Shown here piece after piece: positions 35,287 to 50,799 of a stretch of DNA of 64,000 bases. Positions within the stretch are counted from its first letter, which is position 1, and the number at the start of each line of letters is the position of its first letter. This stretch comes from Prosapia bicincta (Eukaryota; Arthropoda; Insecta; Hemiptera; Cercopidae). The position numbers and the translations under genes were made by a program. The notes under the pieces are model-generated. The model saw only the letters and a list, made by a program, of their open reading frames with translations. It did not search any database and was not told the DNA's origin. The DNA is taken from contig JBAIZL010000002.1 in assembly GCA_036971475.1 (NCBI GenBank), positions 21,013,567 through 21,077,566 of the forward strand, written 5' to 3'.

Positions 35287-37405
35287 AATATTTTTTTTTA
35301 TATCTTGTTTATATATAAATTTAAAAATACTTGGCTTCCAATTTTCTTTATGAACAAAATATTATCAGCATATTACAGAGAACAAACTTGGAAAAAACTT
35401 TCTTAATAAATTGAAACCCAATGTTTCCATAATGAAATCTCTCGGAACGTAGATGAAAAAACTAGGATTGTAAACTCCTCACTTGAGTAGGCTTTATGGG
35501 ATTGTTGGCGAGTTTTTATAGAGCTTTATGCAGCACTGATCAGCCAATCACACTAGCTATGAGAAGACTGTAATGGTGAAATCAATATTTTTTAATAACG
35601 ATCGGCGGCGTAATTCCACAATATTATAAATTAAATTAATATACGAACAGCGCATCGACAGTACTGTGCTGGATCTTCACGTGGACTTTTGCTTCATTCC
35701 TTTTTTTATTAGCCTTTTATCTCTCCTAAATCTATTAACTTTTAATTTAATGATTTTTGATGGCTTACACGGGGGCTATATGCTCTTCTCATTGGTATGT
35801 CTAAGTAACGTATCACTTACAACCTAACCTAACCTAACAATTGCACCAAACTGAAACTTTACATTTAACCTAACATAAACTCATTACGGTATGATTTTTT
35901 TCATTTTACTATCAACATTGTATGCTGTCTAAAGGAGAATAGTATTTTGAATACGTATAAGGTAAATTGAAGTAAGGTTAATTAATAAAAATTACTCAGG
36001 AGAAAAACAAGGGAAGAATTTCGAGTTCCGTAGGTCAGACCAATTACTTCGAATCTCTATCAAGGCCATACGAAGTGGTTGTTTAAAGGTGTGGATAAAA
36101 ATGAGAGATTTAATCATAGACATAATCCCGTTGTTTCTGGGGCAAGAGTACGTAATTAGTATGATGTGCACGACCGATAACGTGGAATACATATAATTAT
36201 TCCAGTGTCCATATTACATCTGACATGATCCCCACTCTGAGTATTTTATCGTTCATTAACACAAATTTTAACAATTACATAACTGCATAGTATAAGATGG
36301 TCTGTCTATATAAATGGTATTTAAGGCTTATATATGGTTCAAGGAATTAACCCTCGTAATAGAAATTCTCCTCGCGAGGGGATTGCGGTTATAAATTATT
36401 TGTTCATGAGGATTAAAAAACTGGAGAATTCTGTTCTGGACTATAAGCTGCATTTTAACCTATTAAACCGCAACACGGAGTGATCCCCACCTTGTACAGC
36501 CTTTATTATAACATGGGCTAACATACGGCATGAGAATCATGCACCGAGTACATTTTATTCTGCTATTCCCAGTATTGAAGTAGTTTGTTCTTGTACTATC
36601 CAAGCGACAAAGAGTTGGCAAAACTAATTGAGTGTTCTTGGTGTTTTATAAGCAAGGATGAATCTTCAACTATTCATTTTGTTTGTTACATACATTTATT
36701 TGTAATCCTGTAATAATTAGAAAAGTATTTAGAGTTTACAAAGCTTGTTCAGATCAGATTTATAGGGAAACTCGAAAGCAAATTAATTGTAGCACGAGCG
36801 CGATATATCAATCTACACACCTCAAAGATCCCTACAAAGGCTTTAATGCCTTTAGCAAATTACAAATAAAATGTCTGGAACGAAACCCAATCCTATGTAC
36901 CTTACACGCTTACCCTGCTGTTAGTTTTTAAATTCTATTAGTTTTACTAAAGGCACTTTAAACGTTAAACTTTATGCAAAGTTAAATTGGCGTACAATGA
37001 AGGCATCAGCAGCCTCTCTCAGTTGTTCCAAATTCAAACATAATGGCTTTTAGTTGAGGAAACTGACTCCTACGACAGAATAAACTTGGCTTTCCAATGA
37101 ACATGGGCTTTCAAAGTTAAATTGCTAGTCTTTAAAATCGAGAATATAATAGCTTGTGATAATATAACTTCCTTTTGCGAAATATTACAATTTGGTTTTT
37201 AGGGCTATTGAAAGACTTAGGTTTAGATGTTCAGAAGGGTCTAGAATTAAGTCATCTTATATTCTAGTTAATTGTTTGGTAGTTATTTGTGCATTTGTAT
37301 TACGCAGATTACCAAACTAGTGAATATCCTATTTTTTTGCACTGTCTTCGACCAATCCTGGAAGCCTCCAGTTTCTCCCTACCATTCTTCCCCTCTTTAT
37401 TTACT
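35287..37405. other. Unique gene-free spacer with short CCTAA run
   Basis: AACCTAACCTAACCTAACA at 35821-35839 is three units of the arthropod-type telomere repeat complement. It is too short to mark a telomere. No gene is supported; the 82-codon frame at 36683-36931 is unassigned. Confidence 0.5.
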
Positions 37406-38689
<1,284 letters not shown>

Positions 38690-38813
38690 TAAAGATAGCC
38701 AATTTAGTATTTGCAAAAACCTTTATTAAAACAAAGTATAATCCGTTACAAGTTAAAAAAGGTATTTAGGTTTGAGTCGATAGATAAAAAGTACTTTATT
38801 AACGATTGACAAT

Positions 38814-38882
<69 letters not shown>
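38690..38882 (+). mobile_element. MITE-like repeat copy 8, 3' part with TA array
   Basis: TATAATCCGTTACAAGTTAA, GTACTTTATTAACGATTGAC and GAATATATAT (TA array 38817-38882) match the family 3' region. Its end abuts the start of block A'. Confidence 0.65.
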
Positions 38883-38886
<4 letters not shown>

Positions 38887-39721
38887 TAGTAGTAGACGTT
38901 TAATTTTAATAAAAATAATAAAAAGTTACTAAAATTATATTTTCATTGTTAACCCAAGTAGGAATAGATTTGAGTGATTTTTTTTATTTCTTGTTTCACA
39001 TGTTATGTAGCCAAACCTCATTTCCTATAATTTGAAACTAAATATAACATTATATACAATCTGTAGAATAAATAAATGTTTATTCAAACCCCATTCGTCA
39101 GTGTAATTACCGGACGCAAGATAATAGCCATCCGATAGGTATTATTGTATTACTTACAAGTCATTGTTTGCGAGACGGCATTATTTCCCTCAATTAATCC
39201 ACCGCCCTATGGATTGCAAAACCAGAAGTCGACTTCCTTGCATCAAGTTAATACCCACTCGGTAGTAAAATTCGTAATTAACATTGATATTCTCTCTTTC
39301 ATCTCCTTCTTGCTTTAATAAAATGAAGATTTTTCATTAGCACAGCTAATCATACTTCCGTCTTTTTCTTAATACCTTAATAAAAGCTTACACAAATCTC
39401 GTTCCATTTGAACACTCAATATGGACTGATTCTATGAGATAAAGAAGGCCGTAGAATGAATCTGTCCAACCGCTACTAATGTTTAATGTATTTTTCCGAT
39501 TTCTTTTTAAATTCTTTATGTTACAGCATTGTTATTTACAATATAAAATTTAACCTTCCTTTTAGGTTCTAAGCAACCATTTATATACATAAAGTTGCAT
39601 TGCCCAATTATGTATGACGACTAAAAATATTTATAACGATCACCCTTAATTAAATACAGGGATAAGACCACAATAAACCTCCTCTGAATAAACTTCCCAA
39701 TATGTCATATGTTTCCTCCAA

Positions 39722-40063
39722 GTTTGAGAAGACCTTGCTCACTAGTCAGTGGGAGATGCCGAAGGCTCTACGAGAAGCAATCCCCTCTCCCAAGGCAAAT
39801 ACGGTCACTAATACAGGTTTTATTTTAGGCCTTTGGGGTCCTTATTGCTTGAGTCGTTTGAACACCTATGTGTTTGAGATGACCTTGCTCAATAGTCAGC
39901 GGGAATCACTAAAGGTTTTAGGAGGATCAATCGCCTCTCCCAGGGCCAAGACGTCACTATTTAGCCCATACGTTAAGGCTTTTGGATTCCTTTATGCTGG
40001 AGTCATGGGAATACGTCCGTGTTTGAGTTGATCTTGCTCACTAGTCAGCGGGAATCACCGAAT
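39722..40063 (+). repeat. 140-bp satellite, about 2.4 monomers in A'
   Basis: Contains two full monomers and a partial third of the array expanded at 976-4110, with the same flanks. This probably shows the pre-expansion state. The 109-codon frame here (39702-40031) is satellite, not a gene. Confidence 0.9.
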
Positions 40064-41489
40064 GTTCTAAAATGAGCAATCGCTATTGGTGTCATGGAAA
40101 CACCTTCACATGGTAAATTCTGTTAAGAGATTCACATAAACTTTTTAAAACTCTTATTTCTCTTCTCTTGCTCTTCTTTCTTTCTCTTTCCTAAACTTCC
40201 ATTTTAATTTTCCTCCTGCTCTACAATTTGCTATTCTTTATATTTCCTTCATTCCCTCAATATCCTAATTTTGCCTTTAGACAGATTTAGTTATTTTATT
40301 GTTGTTATTTTTTCCGTGACGGTTTTTTAAAATATTTTACCGACTTCTGTTTCTTTTCAACTTTCTAGATCCCTTCATATTTCCCCCCTTTTCTTTTCGT
40401 TGTCTTCCTCATTATCATATTATTTCTGTTTGTTTCCTCTTCTATTGTACAATACATTTTTCTCGTCGTCCGTTGTTCATCTCTTACATGTTATATTAGA
40501 CCTTACTCCTTGTTTAATTTTATTTTCCCTTAAACCCTCTTCTTTTTTTATTATTTTGTTCCCTATCTTCTACATATTCCTTTTTTTATTTTTCTCTGTT
40601 GTTTTTTATCCATTATTAGTTACGACTGCTTTAATCTCTTAATATAATTATTTTATATTCTTTTTACGCCAATATAGCTTTTCGAAAGCTATAGAAAATC
40701 TACTTGTCTTTCTTCCTTTTACATCGTGAATTAATTACTGGGTTTAAAATTACTGTTTGTTGGGTAGACACCATTTTTATAGTGAAAATTGAATTAACAA
40801 GATGGCTGTGACTACGCAAAGTGCTATAAAATATTACTTTATCTAGACTTTTATGAGAACTTATTTGTAATTAAGTTGTGGCTTGAAATCACAACTTTAT
40901 TGTAATTTTATCGAGCAATATATTTTTTATGTTTTAAAGTCAAAATTAAAATTGCATTTAATCAAATGAAGCAAGATTTAGAGTAGGATCACGTGAAGAA
41001 TAGGGGAGAGAGAAATAAAAAGAAATCAAAGATTTAGCAGTGATAAAAACGTCTTCTGGGAATGAGAGATTAGATGGAGTAGAAGAAAAAGCTCTCTTCA
41101 AAGTACATCTGGTCCCTGCGCAGTCTAACACTTCAAGTTATCGTATTATTTTATCAAACAACGTAATGTTATATTTCATTACGTTTTACCTTTAAAAAAG
41201 TAAATGTTGGTAAGTCTGTGCGATTGAACTGTTTTTCCAATAAAACATTAGTTCTGTTAATGCAACAGAGATAAGACTCAGTGAGGAATTTACAGTTTGT
41301 TTTTAAATAATTGTTCCGTTTAAACTATTAAGTGAGTAAGACTCAGTGAGGAATTTACAGTTTGTTATTAAATAATTGTTCCGTTTAAACTATTAAGTGA
41401 GTTTAGAGAAGGCAGGGTAGAGCTGCATACTTAGGTCATACCTGAGTATACATATTCTACACTTCTACCATACATTACTCTCATAGGTT
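40064..41489. other. Gene-free stretch shared with A
   Basis: Pyrimidine-rich 40140-40640, then AT-rich, collinear with 4111-5559. A 65-bp tandem duplication (41272-41403, AAGACTCAGTGAGGAATTTA repeated) is absent in A. Confidence 0.7.
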
Positions 41490-41625
41490 TGACAATGTTA
41501 GAATCATAGCAAACCTGTTTATTCTGTTCGTAATGTCGAACAATGTACAGGATAGGAAAGGAGAAACATTGCGACCCTGCTTAATCTACCTATAATCGAA
41601 ACCAATATACAGGTGACAAAAATTA
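41490..41625 (+). repeat. 63-bp minisatellite, about two units in A'
   Basis: ATAGCAAACCTGTTTATTCT and TTGCGACCCTGCTTAATCTA mark two units of the array expanded at 5560-6955. Confidence 0.85.
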
Positions 41626-42212
41626 GGGGAATAAAACTAGGGGATAAAAAAATTAGAAACTAAACTGATGCGAAATTTTATGTTTATGTCCATGCAATAC
41701 ATTTTTTTAGGCGTCGCTAAATGTTTTCACTAAAAAAAAATGTAGATTTAACTTCAAAAGACTTTCACTTAAATAATTTTAATTTCGTAAATCAAGACCT
41801 AGTAGGTGGTTAGTGGAAACCCATTGATGGGAGCTAGATAAGTCAGGTAATATCAGTGTGTGTGTGCGCGTGGAGATGCGAAAGTCGCCAAGCCTCTAAG
41901 GTGCTTTTTAAATAAGAATGCATAGTAGAACTTGCTTTCATAAGTAGATTTTATCAAAGAAATTGTACAGTTTTTTTATAGATCCATGTTAGAAATACTC
42001 ACAGTTCATTTTCATGTAATAATACATACGGTAATAGTTATAAAATATTGTTCAGTTAAAATATTGTTATTCAATAAAAGGTTTCTTTTTCGTCAAAATT
42101 ACAATATTTCCCCAAAAATGTGTTGAATTCACAACAGTTTATCTTCTAATACAGAACAAAAGTTCTTACTCTTAGTATCAAATCATGTTATTGAACGAAT
42201 TCACACGGTTTT
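41626..42212. other. A'-specific segment replacing 4.25 kb of A
   Basis: No similarity to A between the end of the minisatellite and AACTGTTGAGTGTGTTTGAA (42216, equal to 9920). No gene or terminal repeat is seen. Confidence 0.6.
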
Positions 42213-42420
42213 TAACTGTTGAGTGTGTTTGAATAAAGAACCATGGCGATATAAAATAGTTCTATTGGAGAACTGATTAACCAATTGATTTAGAATATTT
42301 TCTAGGTTACAGAGCCAAACATTCCTATACATTCAATACATTTCCTATTCTCGGTCAAACTAAGGGGCTCAGCGTCTCGTCTGTAGTGTCCAAACAATCA
42401 TGCAAATTGTAACAACTAAA

Positions 42421-42509
42421 GTAACCATGGCGACGGAAATTATTGCAGCGTCATCGCAACTAAATGTTGCGCCATAATAATTTACGAGTAATCTGGTTGC
42501 CATGGAAAC
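42421..42509 (+). promoter_or_regulatory. Pair of RFX X-box-like motifs in A'
   Basis: GTAACCATGGCGAC (42421-42434) fits the X-box consensus at all fixed positions, and GTTGCCATGGAAAC (42496-42509) has one deviation. Both are retained from A at the same spacing of about 75 bases. Confidence 0.38.
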
Positions 42510-42990
42510 GACTTACGTTGTTTTTGGCAAATAAGCAAACACACTCTCGTTAAAATGTTTACTTACCTGCAACCTTTAATCCGTTTATAACTATCAACCT
42601 TCTAAAGGTAATAATATGTTTTCAAGTGTTCACTGTTTACGTTTATGATTATTAAATATATTTAACGTTTTACAGTGTAAAACATTCAGAATATTTAACT
42701 AAAATGCTAAAGGTCATGTTCAACGTCGCCCAAGGTCAACGTAAACAGTGTCACAATAAGAGTCCGTTAAATTGTTTGGCGCCCAAAACATATCCTACCT
42801 TCTAAATGGCTAACATTTTGGATCTATATTCTTCTGGACATGTTAAGTTTACTAATTATTATTGAAATCATGAATGACTTACAGATAACTGGACCCACAA
42901 GGAAAATAGGATGTTAGTGTTGGAATCTGGACACGTTGAAAAACAGCAGAAACGAGAAATTGTTAGTTTAGATCCCTATTAAGTGAGGAG

Positions 42991-43510
<520 letters not shown>

Positions 43511-45302
43511 ATTATTGACATAGATGATATTTTCCTTGTTTTTATTAAAAGCCTATCATTAATTGTGTATGTTTAGACACAAATGTTTCATCAACAAGAC
43601 CGCGTATGCATTCTTCATGTCCACGACGTTTCCTAGTGTAACTGAACCACCTTGGAGCCGTCCAAGAAACACGCAGCTCTACATCTTTATATTATACGCT
43701 AGAGCTCATCAAGTGCGAATAAAGGTAAGAGACATATAAAGTGGTGTACGGTTCCTTACCATACAAATCCTGTCACCATAACGTGTTCGGCAACCATGCT
43801 GACCTCATCAAGCCGTACTCACAGTTTAGACTTACCTCTAATGAGGGCAACATGGTTTCTGTAAACGTAATATGGTAATGAACATTTTATTGTGAGGTGT
43901 TGTGTGTACCAGCGAGTACTCTATTTCTTGTTCTATTCTGTATCTATGCTTCTCACCTCGGCTTAATTGACTTCCTGCTCGCTGTTTACATTAAGACACC
44001 TTAAATTATGCTGTTCACCTTGCAAAAGATTGCTCCCTTCGCAAATCTTTCGCAACTCTTTCTTTAGAAAAGATTGTGAAAATGCATAATATTTACGTCC
44101 GATTTTTATTACTTTTTATAAATTTCAAGCAAACTACGGATTCCCAATTCAAACTTTTTCCATTTGCTCTTTTGAACTCCTCCACAAACAACTTTGTCTT
44201 GCGCAGACTCATGATACATTAATATTACCGCGTAGACATAAACTGTGTTACGTTATAGTATACATAGAAATTTGCCACTATGTGCATAGGCCTAAAGGTT
44301 GGCCACTATGTATATACAGGTGTGCCAACATCGGGTAGAGGTAGACAAGATTAAAACTATGGTTAGGAACATAAAGCTTTCCAAATAAATAGGAGGGAAG
44401 GGTAATTCCTAATTCGAAGGATTGCTTCACTATAAAGGAGGGTTACATAAAGGAGAGTGAAGCCGTATTCAGTAGGAGGAACTTCTGCCTTACTGAAAGC
44501 TCGTAATAGTGTCATTTTGTGATAATTGTGATAAGCTAACGAGATTAAGCGTTCATTCTACAACAAAAATATATTGCGAATTTTGTGCTAATAACAGGTG
44601 CCATTGTTTAGTATAAAAGCTTTCACACATTCATGAAATAATTGTTATGGGGTTATACTTAACTTGCTTTAATTAAGTTTATCAACGTTTGACTTCCTTT
44701 TCATCTTCCGTCGCTAATGCGCTTTGCTAGCAGTGACGGCTTTAGTGACGCAACTACTACACTCACTTCGAAAGGAAATTAATTAATTATTTTAAATTTA
44801 TTTGTATATCAGTTGCCAGTTTTATTTGTAGTTATTTCTACTTTGCATATGTCCAAAGAATATCATTCATTCAATTGCTGAAACGATTGTATAAGAACTA
44901 AACAATAAATACTTTCGCAATTTCAGTTAGAGTCCGAATTTAATAAGTATGTCTCTGTTTTGGAGTTTCTGGACATAAAAGTAAGCGATGTAATAAACGT
45001 TGTCCAAACATCCCCGAAACTCTGAGCTTGTAATTTTACACAACAATGTATTTATATTTCAGTAAAGGCTCTTTGGACGTAAAATATCAACCCTGTTGCG
45101 AGCGTGAGAGATAACGTATGCGACAGTTATTACCAATAGCAATACATTATAAAATAGCATTTTTACGATAGAATATTGAATAAGTAGATAAAAGGAAATA
45201 AGTGTTTAAAAACGAAATAACATTAAATAATAATGACCTATGTTATTTATTTTAATTTTTCCTCTGAAAAGACGGGCACTTTTAGCTCGCTAACAATGTA
45301 TA
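43511..45302. other. Gene-free stretch shared with A
   Basis: Collinear with 10975-12780, with small differences only; nothing further is supported. Confidence 0.7.
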
Positions 45303-45308
45303 ACCCCT

Positions 45309-45369
<61 letters not shown>

Positions 45370-45734
45370 CTCACTATAATATATCTTCCTCCTCTACCTC
45401 TTTCTCTTTACTTCAGTAACAATTGTAGAATATAATTACCTCCTTTTTCTCTTTACCTCGCTTACAATGTAGAATATACCCTTTTCTTCCTCTTTCTCTC
45501 TCTACCTCGCTAACAATGTAGAACGTAATTTCCTCCTCTTTCTCTTTACCTCGCTTACAATGTAAAATATACCCTCCTCCTCCTCTCTCTCTCTCTCTAT
45601 CTCGCTAACAATGTAGAACATAATTTCCTCCTCTATCTCTTAAACTCGCTTACAATGTAGAATATACCCCCACCTCATATTCCTCCTCCTTTCTCTCTCT
45701 TTCTTTACTTGCCTACAATGTATACTATACTATC

Positions 45735-45770
<36 letters not shown>

Positions 45771-45936
45771 GCTCGCTAAACGTGTAGAATGTAACCTCTT
45801 CCTTCTCTTCTCTCTCTCTCTCTCTCTTTATCTTACTCTACATGTAGAATATACTTTCCTCTCAATCTCTCTCTCTCTCTCTCTCTCTCTCTGTAGATCA
45901 CTAAACATGTAGAATACACCCTCCTTCTCTCTCTTT

Positions 45937-45968
<32 letters not shown>

Positions 45969-46086
45969 ACTAGCTAAACATGTAGAATATACCCACTTTT
46001 CTCACTCTCTGCTTCACTATACAGTTTGTATATACTCTCTTATCTATCTTCTTTTGTTTGTCTCACTAATTATGTAGAATACACAA

Positions 46087-46134
<48 letters not shown>

Positions 46135-46215
46135 ATATCTTTCTTACTCGCTAAACAAGTAGAATATACCCTCTTTTCCCTTTCTCTCTCTCTCTCTCTT
46201 TATTTCCATATACAG
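45303..46215 (+). repeat. (TC)n-spacer minisatellite in A'
   Basis: About 16 degenerate units alternate TC runs with the spacer CTCGCTAACAATGTAGAATA (variants TCACTAAACATGTAGAATAC). It is longer than the A counterpart (12781-13241). Confidence 0.93.
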
Positions 46216-46305
46216 TTAGAATATACACTCTAGTTTCTCTCTTTCGCATTGTATCTGAACTGAAAATCGAGTTTTATACTCTCATCTGAATCCTGTTTGT
46301 AATAC

Positions 46306-47990
46306 CTCTCACCCCAATTAAACACAAATCTCGTTTTTTCAAAGCAATGTTTTACGTGTTCTAAAGTGAAAATGCTTGCATTGGGGAAGATTGGATAGCA
46401 CAGAAGAGGGAAGTTGATGTCACAGAAGAGAGTAGCTTTGGGTTAGAACACCGTGAAAAAATAACATGCATTATTACCTGCGTAATTCATTACAACGTTT
46501 CTAATCATTACAAGTGTTGATTATACCTTTTTAATGTACAATTTTCTTCAGTCAACGAATATTGAAAAAGGGTTAAATACTGTAGCACTTAAACTATAAT
46601 TAATATCATGCAAAGCCTGATAATTAATGATCTATTTAAATAATAATGCACTATTGAGTTGTGGCTTATATATCGTAGTTGTTATAACTCCTGATGACAA
46701 GACATTATTATCTGAACGCGTTGCAGTTAATAAATTATTAATTGTGACTCAACCATTGATAATTATATATTACCTCCTCCTCACAAGCTACACTTTAACA
46801 AAACTCCCATAATAGATTATTTATGTGTTTAAATATCTCATGCCCTTCTTTTTAAGAATAAGTCATATTGTTATAGATAAATAATCTTTCAATACCGGCG
46901 CCAATGTTGATCTATGTTTTTCCCACTGTTTATTTGGAATAGTTTCCTTAAATTATACTCAAAAACCTAAATGCATAAATATTTTTATTACCCTGAGTTA
47001 TGACCGGTGGTGTTTGTTATGCCTGTGAGGATGGTTAATTGGTACTCGAAATGTACATCAGATTAAAATAAAAACATTTGCTGCTAGAGGTCCTTTAGTA
47101 TTATGTTTTGTTTTTTTATTTTATTTTTTGGGTAAAATAGTAACGTAACTGTATAAAACAACTGTGGTTTAATGTTTATCGTAAATAAATAAAACCTCTA
47201 GACCACAAATGACTATTTTCTTTTATAAGAAGGTTTTACAATAAAAAACTATGTTTTTTATTGTAAATTACCTCTGAGGATGATTACTATGCAATAGAAA
47301 TGTACATAGGTTTTTAAATAAAAGAAAAAAGTCATTTGTGGTATAGAGATTTTATTTATTACGATAAAAAAGTTATGTGTTGTCTAGTTTCCTTACGATG
47401 GTCAAGTTTACTATTAAAAAGTGAAAGCATATTATTATAGGTATAACGTGGAAAGGTAAAACATAAAACCCCTGGCCCTGGTTGTGAGAAAGGGTTATGC
47501 CACGTGTAAGGGTGGATTACCTGAAATAAGGCACATATATCTGTCGGGGATGTAGGGGGAGTTGTACCGTAAGTAGAAGGGAAGACGACAACCATTATGT
47601 GTCAAATTACGTTTTATCCTAGAATCTTTTCGTTTTCCGTTCATGCTAACTTAAAATTATTCTTTGGCAACATACTTTTTTTAATGTCTTAATATATTGC
47701 CGGTTTCAAACATTTCAACGTTTCTAATGTATATTTAAAAAAGCCGATCTTTATATTTCTTGTCTTAACTTTAACAGATCCTAAGGAATAAGATATAATA
47801 GCATGAATATCGGTTGTATCAGAAGTGTGGTGTTTTAAGGTATAAATTTAACTAGTTTAAGAAACATGAAGTTCCGCTGATGCCGTGAGTTGATGCATAA
47901 AACGTTTACCCATAGTAGCTTTATAGTCCTTCCTCTACCAAGGAGTTTCGTACCCTTACCTTAATGCTATCTATAATCCCCTCCATTTCG
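46306..47990. other. Spacer with several PLE-like tails
   Basis: Holds CTGATGACAAGACATTATTATCT followed by GAACGCG (46692-46722), CTGTGAGGATGG...CGAAATGTACATCA (47022-47058), and a foldback at 47175-47367. No protein-coding remnant of a PLE was found here; the 61-codon frame at 46627 and the 78-codon minus frame at 47359-47595 are unassigned. Confidence 0.5.
47175..47367. repeat. Foldback with enclosed PLE-like tail
   Basis: Arms 47175-47225 and 47319-47367 are inverted repeats (CCACAAATGACTATTTTCTT versus AAGAAAAAAGTCATTTGTGG). The spacer carries CTGAGGA (47274-47280), T, a weak stem and GAAA (47297-47300), followed by TGTACATAG, similar to 47022-47058. This is a fourth tail family by sequence. 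Confidence 0.65.
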
Positions 47991-48155
47991 AATGATCTCC
48001 TTTATACTGGCTGATCAGCCTCATACTGGATGCTCCTCTTCATACTGGATGGTATCCTATATTCTGACTAATAACCTTCATACCGATTGATCTCCTTTAT
48101 ATCACTGTACGACTTTATACCGATTGGTCATCGATATATTGACTGATTGTCTTTA
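47990..48155 (+). repeat. Degenerate 25-30-bp tandem repeat
   Basis: Variants of CTTCATACTGGATGATCTCC and TTTATACCGATTGATC recur six to seven times. Confidence 0.65.
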
Positions 48156-48365
48156 TAATTATAAAAATACTATAACTCTAAATTATATTCCAATAAACTT
48201 AATAAAATTCATTAGAGACGGTATTAGTGGGTTTTAAAACAAATAATGATTTTTGGCATCAGACAAACGTCATTATATGTATATTTTTACGCTCTTGAGT
48301 GTTTTCGAGTAATGAATGACGTAGACGAAACTCGGACAGCCCCCTCCACATAGCTTTATAGGATT

Positions 48366-49793
48366 TCTGTAGCATAATGCACGTGTAGTTCCCTGTCGTC
48401 TGTTAGTCAGAGATAAAGGTTTGGTGACCATTGTGAAATCGCAGCGTCTGCATTGCTTTACTGACTGCGTCATGGAATATGGGAACAGGTCTTGATGTAG
48501 CATAATGCACCCGTAGTTCCCTGACGTCTGTTATTCAAGAGATAAAGGTTTGGTGACCATTGTGAAATCGCAGCGTCTGCATTGCTTTACTGACTGCGTC
48601 ATGGAATATGAGAACAGGTCTTGATGTAGCATAATGCACTTGTAGTTCCCTGACGTCTGTTAGTCAAGAGATAAAGGTTTGGTGACCATTGTGAAATCGC
48701 AGCGTCTGCATTGCTTTACTGACTGCGTCATGGAATATGGGAACAGGTCTTGATGTAGCATAATGCACCCGTAGTTCCCTGTCGTCTGTTAGTCAGAGAT
48801 AAAGGTTTGGTGACCATTGTGAAATCGCAGCGTCTGCATTGCTTTACTGACTGCGTCATGGAATATGAGAACAGGTCTTGATGTAGCATAATGCACTTGT
48901 AGTTCCCTGTCGTCTGTTAGTCAGAGATAAAGGTTTGGTGACCATTGTGAAATCGCAGCGTCTGCATTGCTTTACTGACTGCGTCATGGAATATGGGAAC
49001 AGGTCTTGATGTAGCATAATGCACTTGTATTTCCCTATCGTCTGTTAGTCAGAGATAAAGGTTTGGTGACCATTGTGAAATCGCAGCGTCTGCATTGATT
49101 TACTGACTGCGTCATGGAATATGGGAACAGGTCTTGATGTAGCATAATGCACTTGTAGTTCCCTATCGTCTGTTATTCAAGAGATAAAGGTTTGGTGACC
49201 ATTGTGAAATCGCAGCGTCTGCATTGCTTTACTGACTGCGTCATGGAATATGAGAACAGGTCTTGATGTAGCATAATGCACTTGTAGTTCCCTCACGTCT
49301 GTTAGTCAAGAGATAAAGGTTTGGTGACCATTGTGAAATCGCAGCGTCTGCATTGCTTTACTGACTGCGTCATGGAATATGAGAACAGGTCTTGATGTAG
49401 CATAATGCACGTGTAATTCCCTGTCGTCTGTTAGTCAGAGATAAAGATTTGGTGACCATTGTGAAATCGCAGCGTCTGCATTGCTTTACTGACTGCGTCA
49501 TGGAATATGAGAACAGGTCTTGATGTAGCATAATGCACTTGTAGTTCCCTGTCGTCTGTTAGTCAGAGATAAAGGTTTGGTGACCATTGTGAAATCGCAG
49601 CGTCTGCATTGCTTTACTGACTGCGTCATGGAATATGAGAACAGGTCTTGATGTAGCATAATGCACTTGTAGTTCCCTGACGTCTGTTAGTCAAGGGATA
49701 AAGGTTTGGTGACCATTGTGAAATCGCAGCGTCTGCATTGCTTTACTGACTGCGTCATGGAATATGAGAACAGGTCTTGATGTAGCATAAGGG
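48366..49793 (+). repeat. 128/129-bp satellite array, about 11 copies
   Basis: CTTGATGTAGCATAATG recurs at 48491, 48620, 48749 and 48877. Units with CAAGAGAT are 129 bases and those with CAGAGAT are 128. The block TTTGGTGACCATTGTGAAAT plus CGCAGCGTCTGCATTGCTTT is nearly invariant, whereas the TGCAC(T/G/C)(T/C)GTA and CCCT(G/A/C)(T/A)CGTCTG positions vary. Occurs only once in the window and not in A or A'. The 76-codon minus frame at 48273-48503 is satellite. Confidence 0.97.
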
Positions 49794-50799
49794 ATGGGTG
49801 GCGTCTGCACAGTTTTTAGGGTTGGTAAAATCAGCAAACATGTTATCCTAAGTTGCATAGGTAATTAACTCGCCTGTTTTAAGAAAAAGGCAAGAATATG
49901 GCTTTTTATAGAAGAAACACATATAAGGATCATAACGTAAAAATGGTCAATAACCAAAGGCTCTATTAAGTTCTGTCAATGTCTCGACCATTCCAAGCAA
50001 CGTTCATGGTCCTTGTCAAGACTAAACATTAAAGACATTTTATTAAGAAATATACACAACATAGCCTACTAATTAGCTATTTTTTTAAATATTGCCCCTC
50101 ATTAGGTCATATACCTTGTATATATTTTTTATTGAGTTGCATGGAAATAACACAGAATGACAGTTCAGACGTAGAGTCTTCTTAATGATTGTTTCTTTTG
50201 TTACGTTGATTCAGTTTCCTCTCCTGCGAACATATTCCATTTATAGCACGAAAGCCCTAAACTGAATGAAATCCCTTTGTTAAAGGCATCATTGACCAAG
50301 GAAATCTTTAAGCTCACCCTTTACTTTCTCGTGTCTTATAAGATTGCATTGCGTAATGAGAAAATATACATTTGGTTATTCTTGTTTCACACATTGAAAT
50401 CTCCAAGGAACAAACGTTTCTGACAGATTTCAGTTAATTTCTCTTGGCTAGTTCGGCACGCAAGGGGCGTAATTTATTGTCCCCTCACTTCTGAGACGAT
50501 ATTTTCTCGAATCAAGATTCATCCTCCTTTTTTGTTTGGAAGGTCATAAGTTAACAACCATAGGGAAAATCTAAATGCGGCAAACATTCAAAGAGTACTA
50601 GACCGCAGAAAGTATGTGATATCTTGCTTAAGTGCAGCTATTATTTCCCTTTTCGACCGCAACGTTTACTCTGTCGAGTAACACACACTGAGTTGGTGAT
50701 GCACATGTAAAGCATACTCTATAATAATTTACGTAATTATTGAAGTCTATTTACTCTATAATAAGCGAAAGTAATTATTGAAACTAATAATAGTTAGAT
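49794..50799. other. Gene-free spacer
   Basis: Nothing supported. Confidence 0.5.

Noticed and set aside
35821..35839. Three CCTAA units as telomere or interstitial telomere
   Set aside because: Too short; used only as a weak hint of an arthropod genome.
48366..49793. CRISPR-like array (regular repeats)
   Set aside because: Whole 128/129-bp units repeat without unique spacers, and the genome is eukaryotic; it is a satellite.
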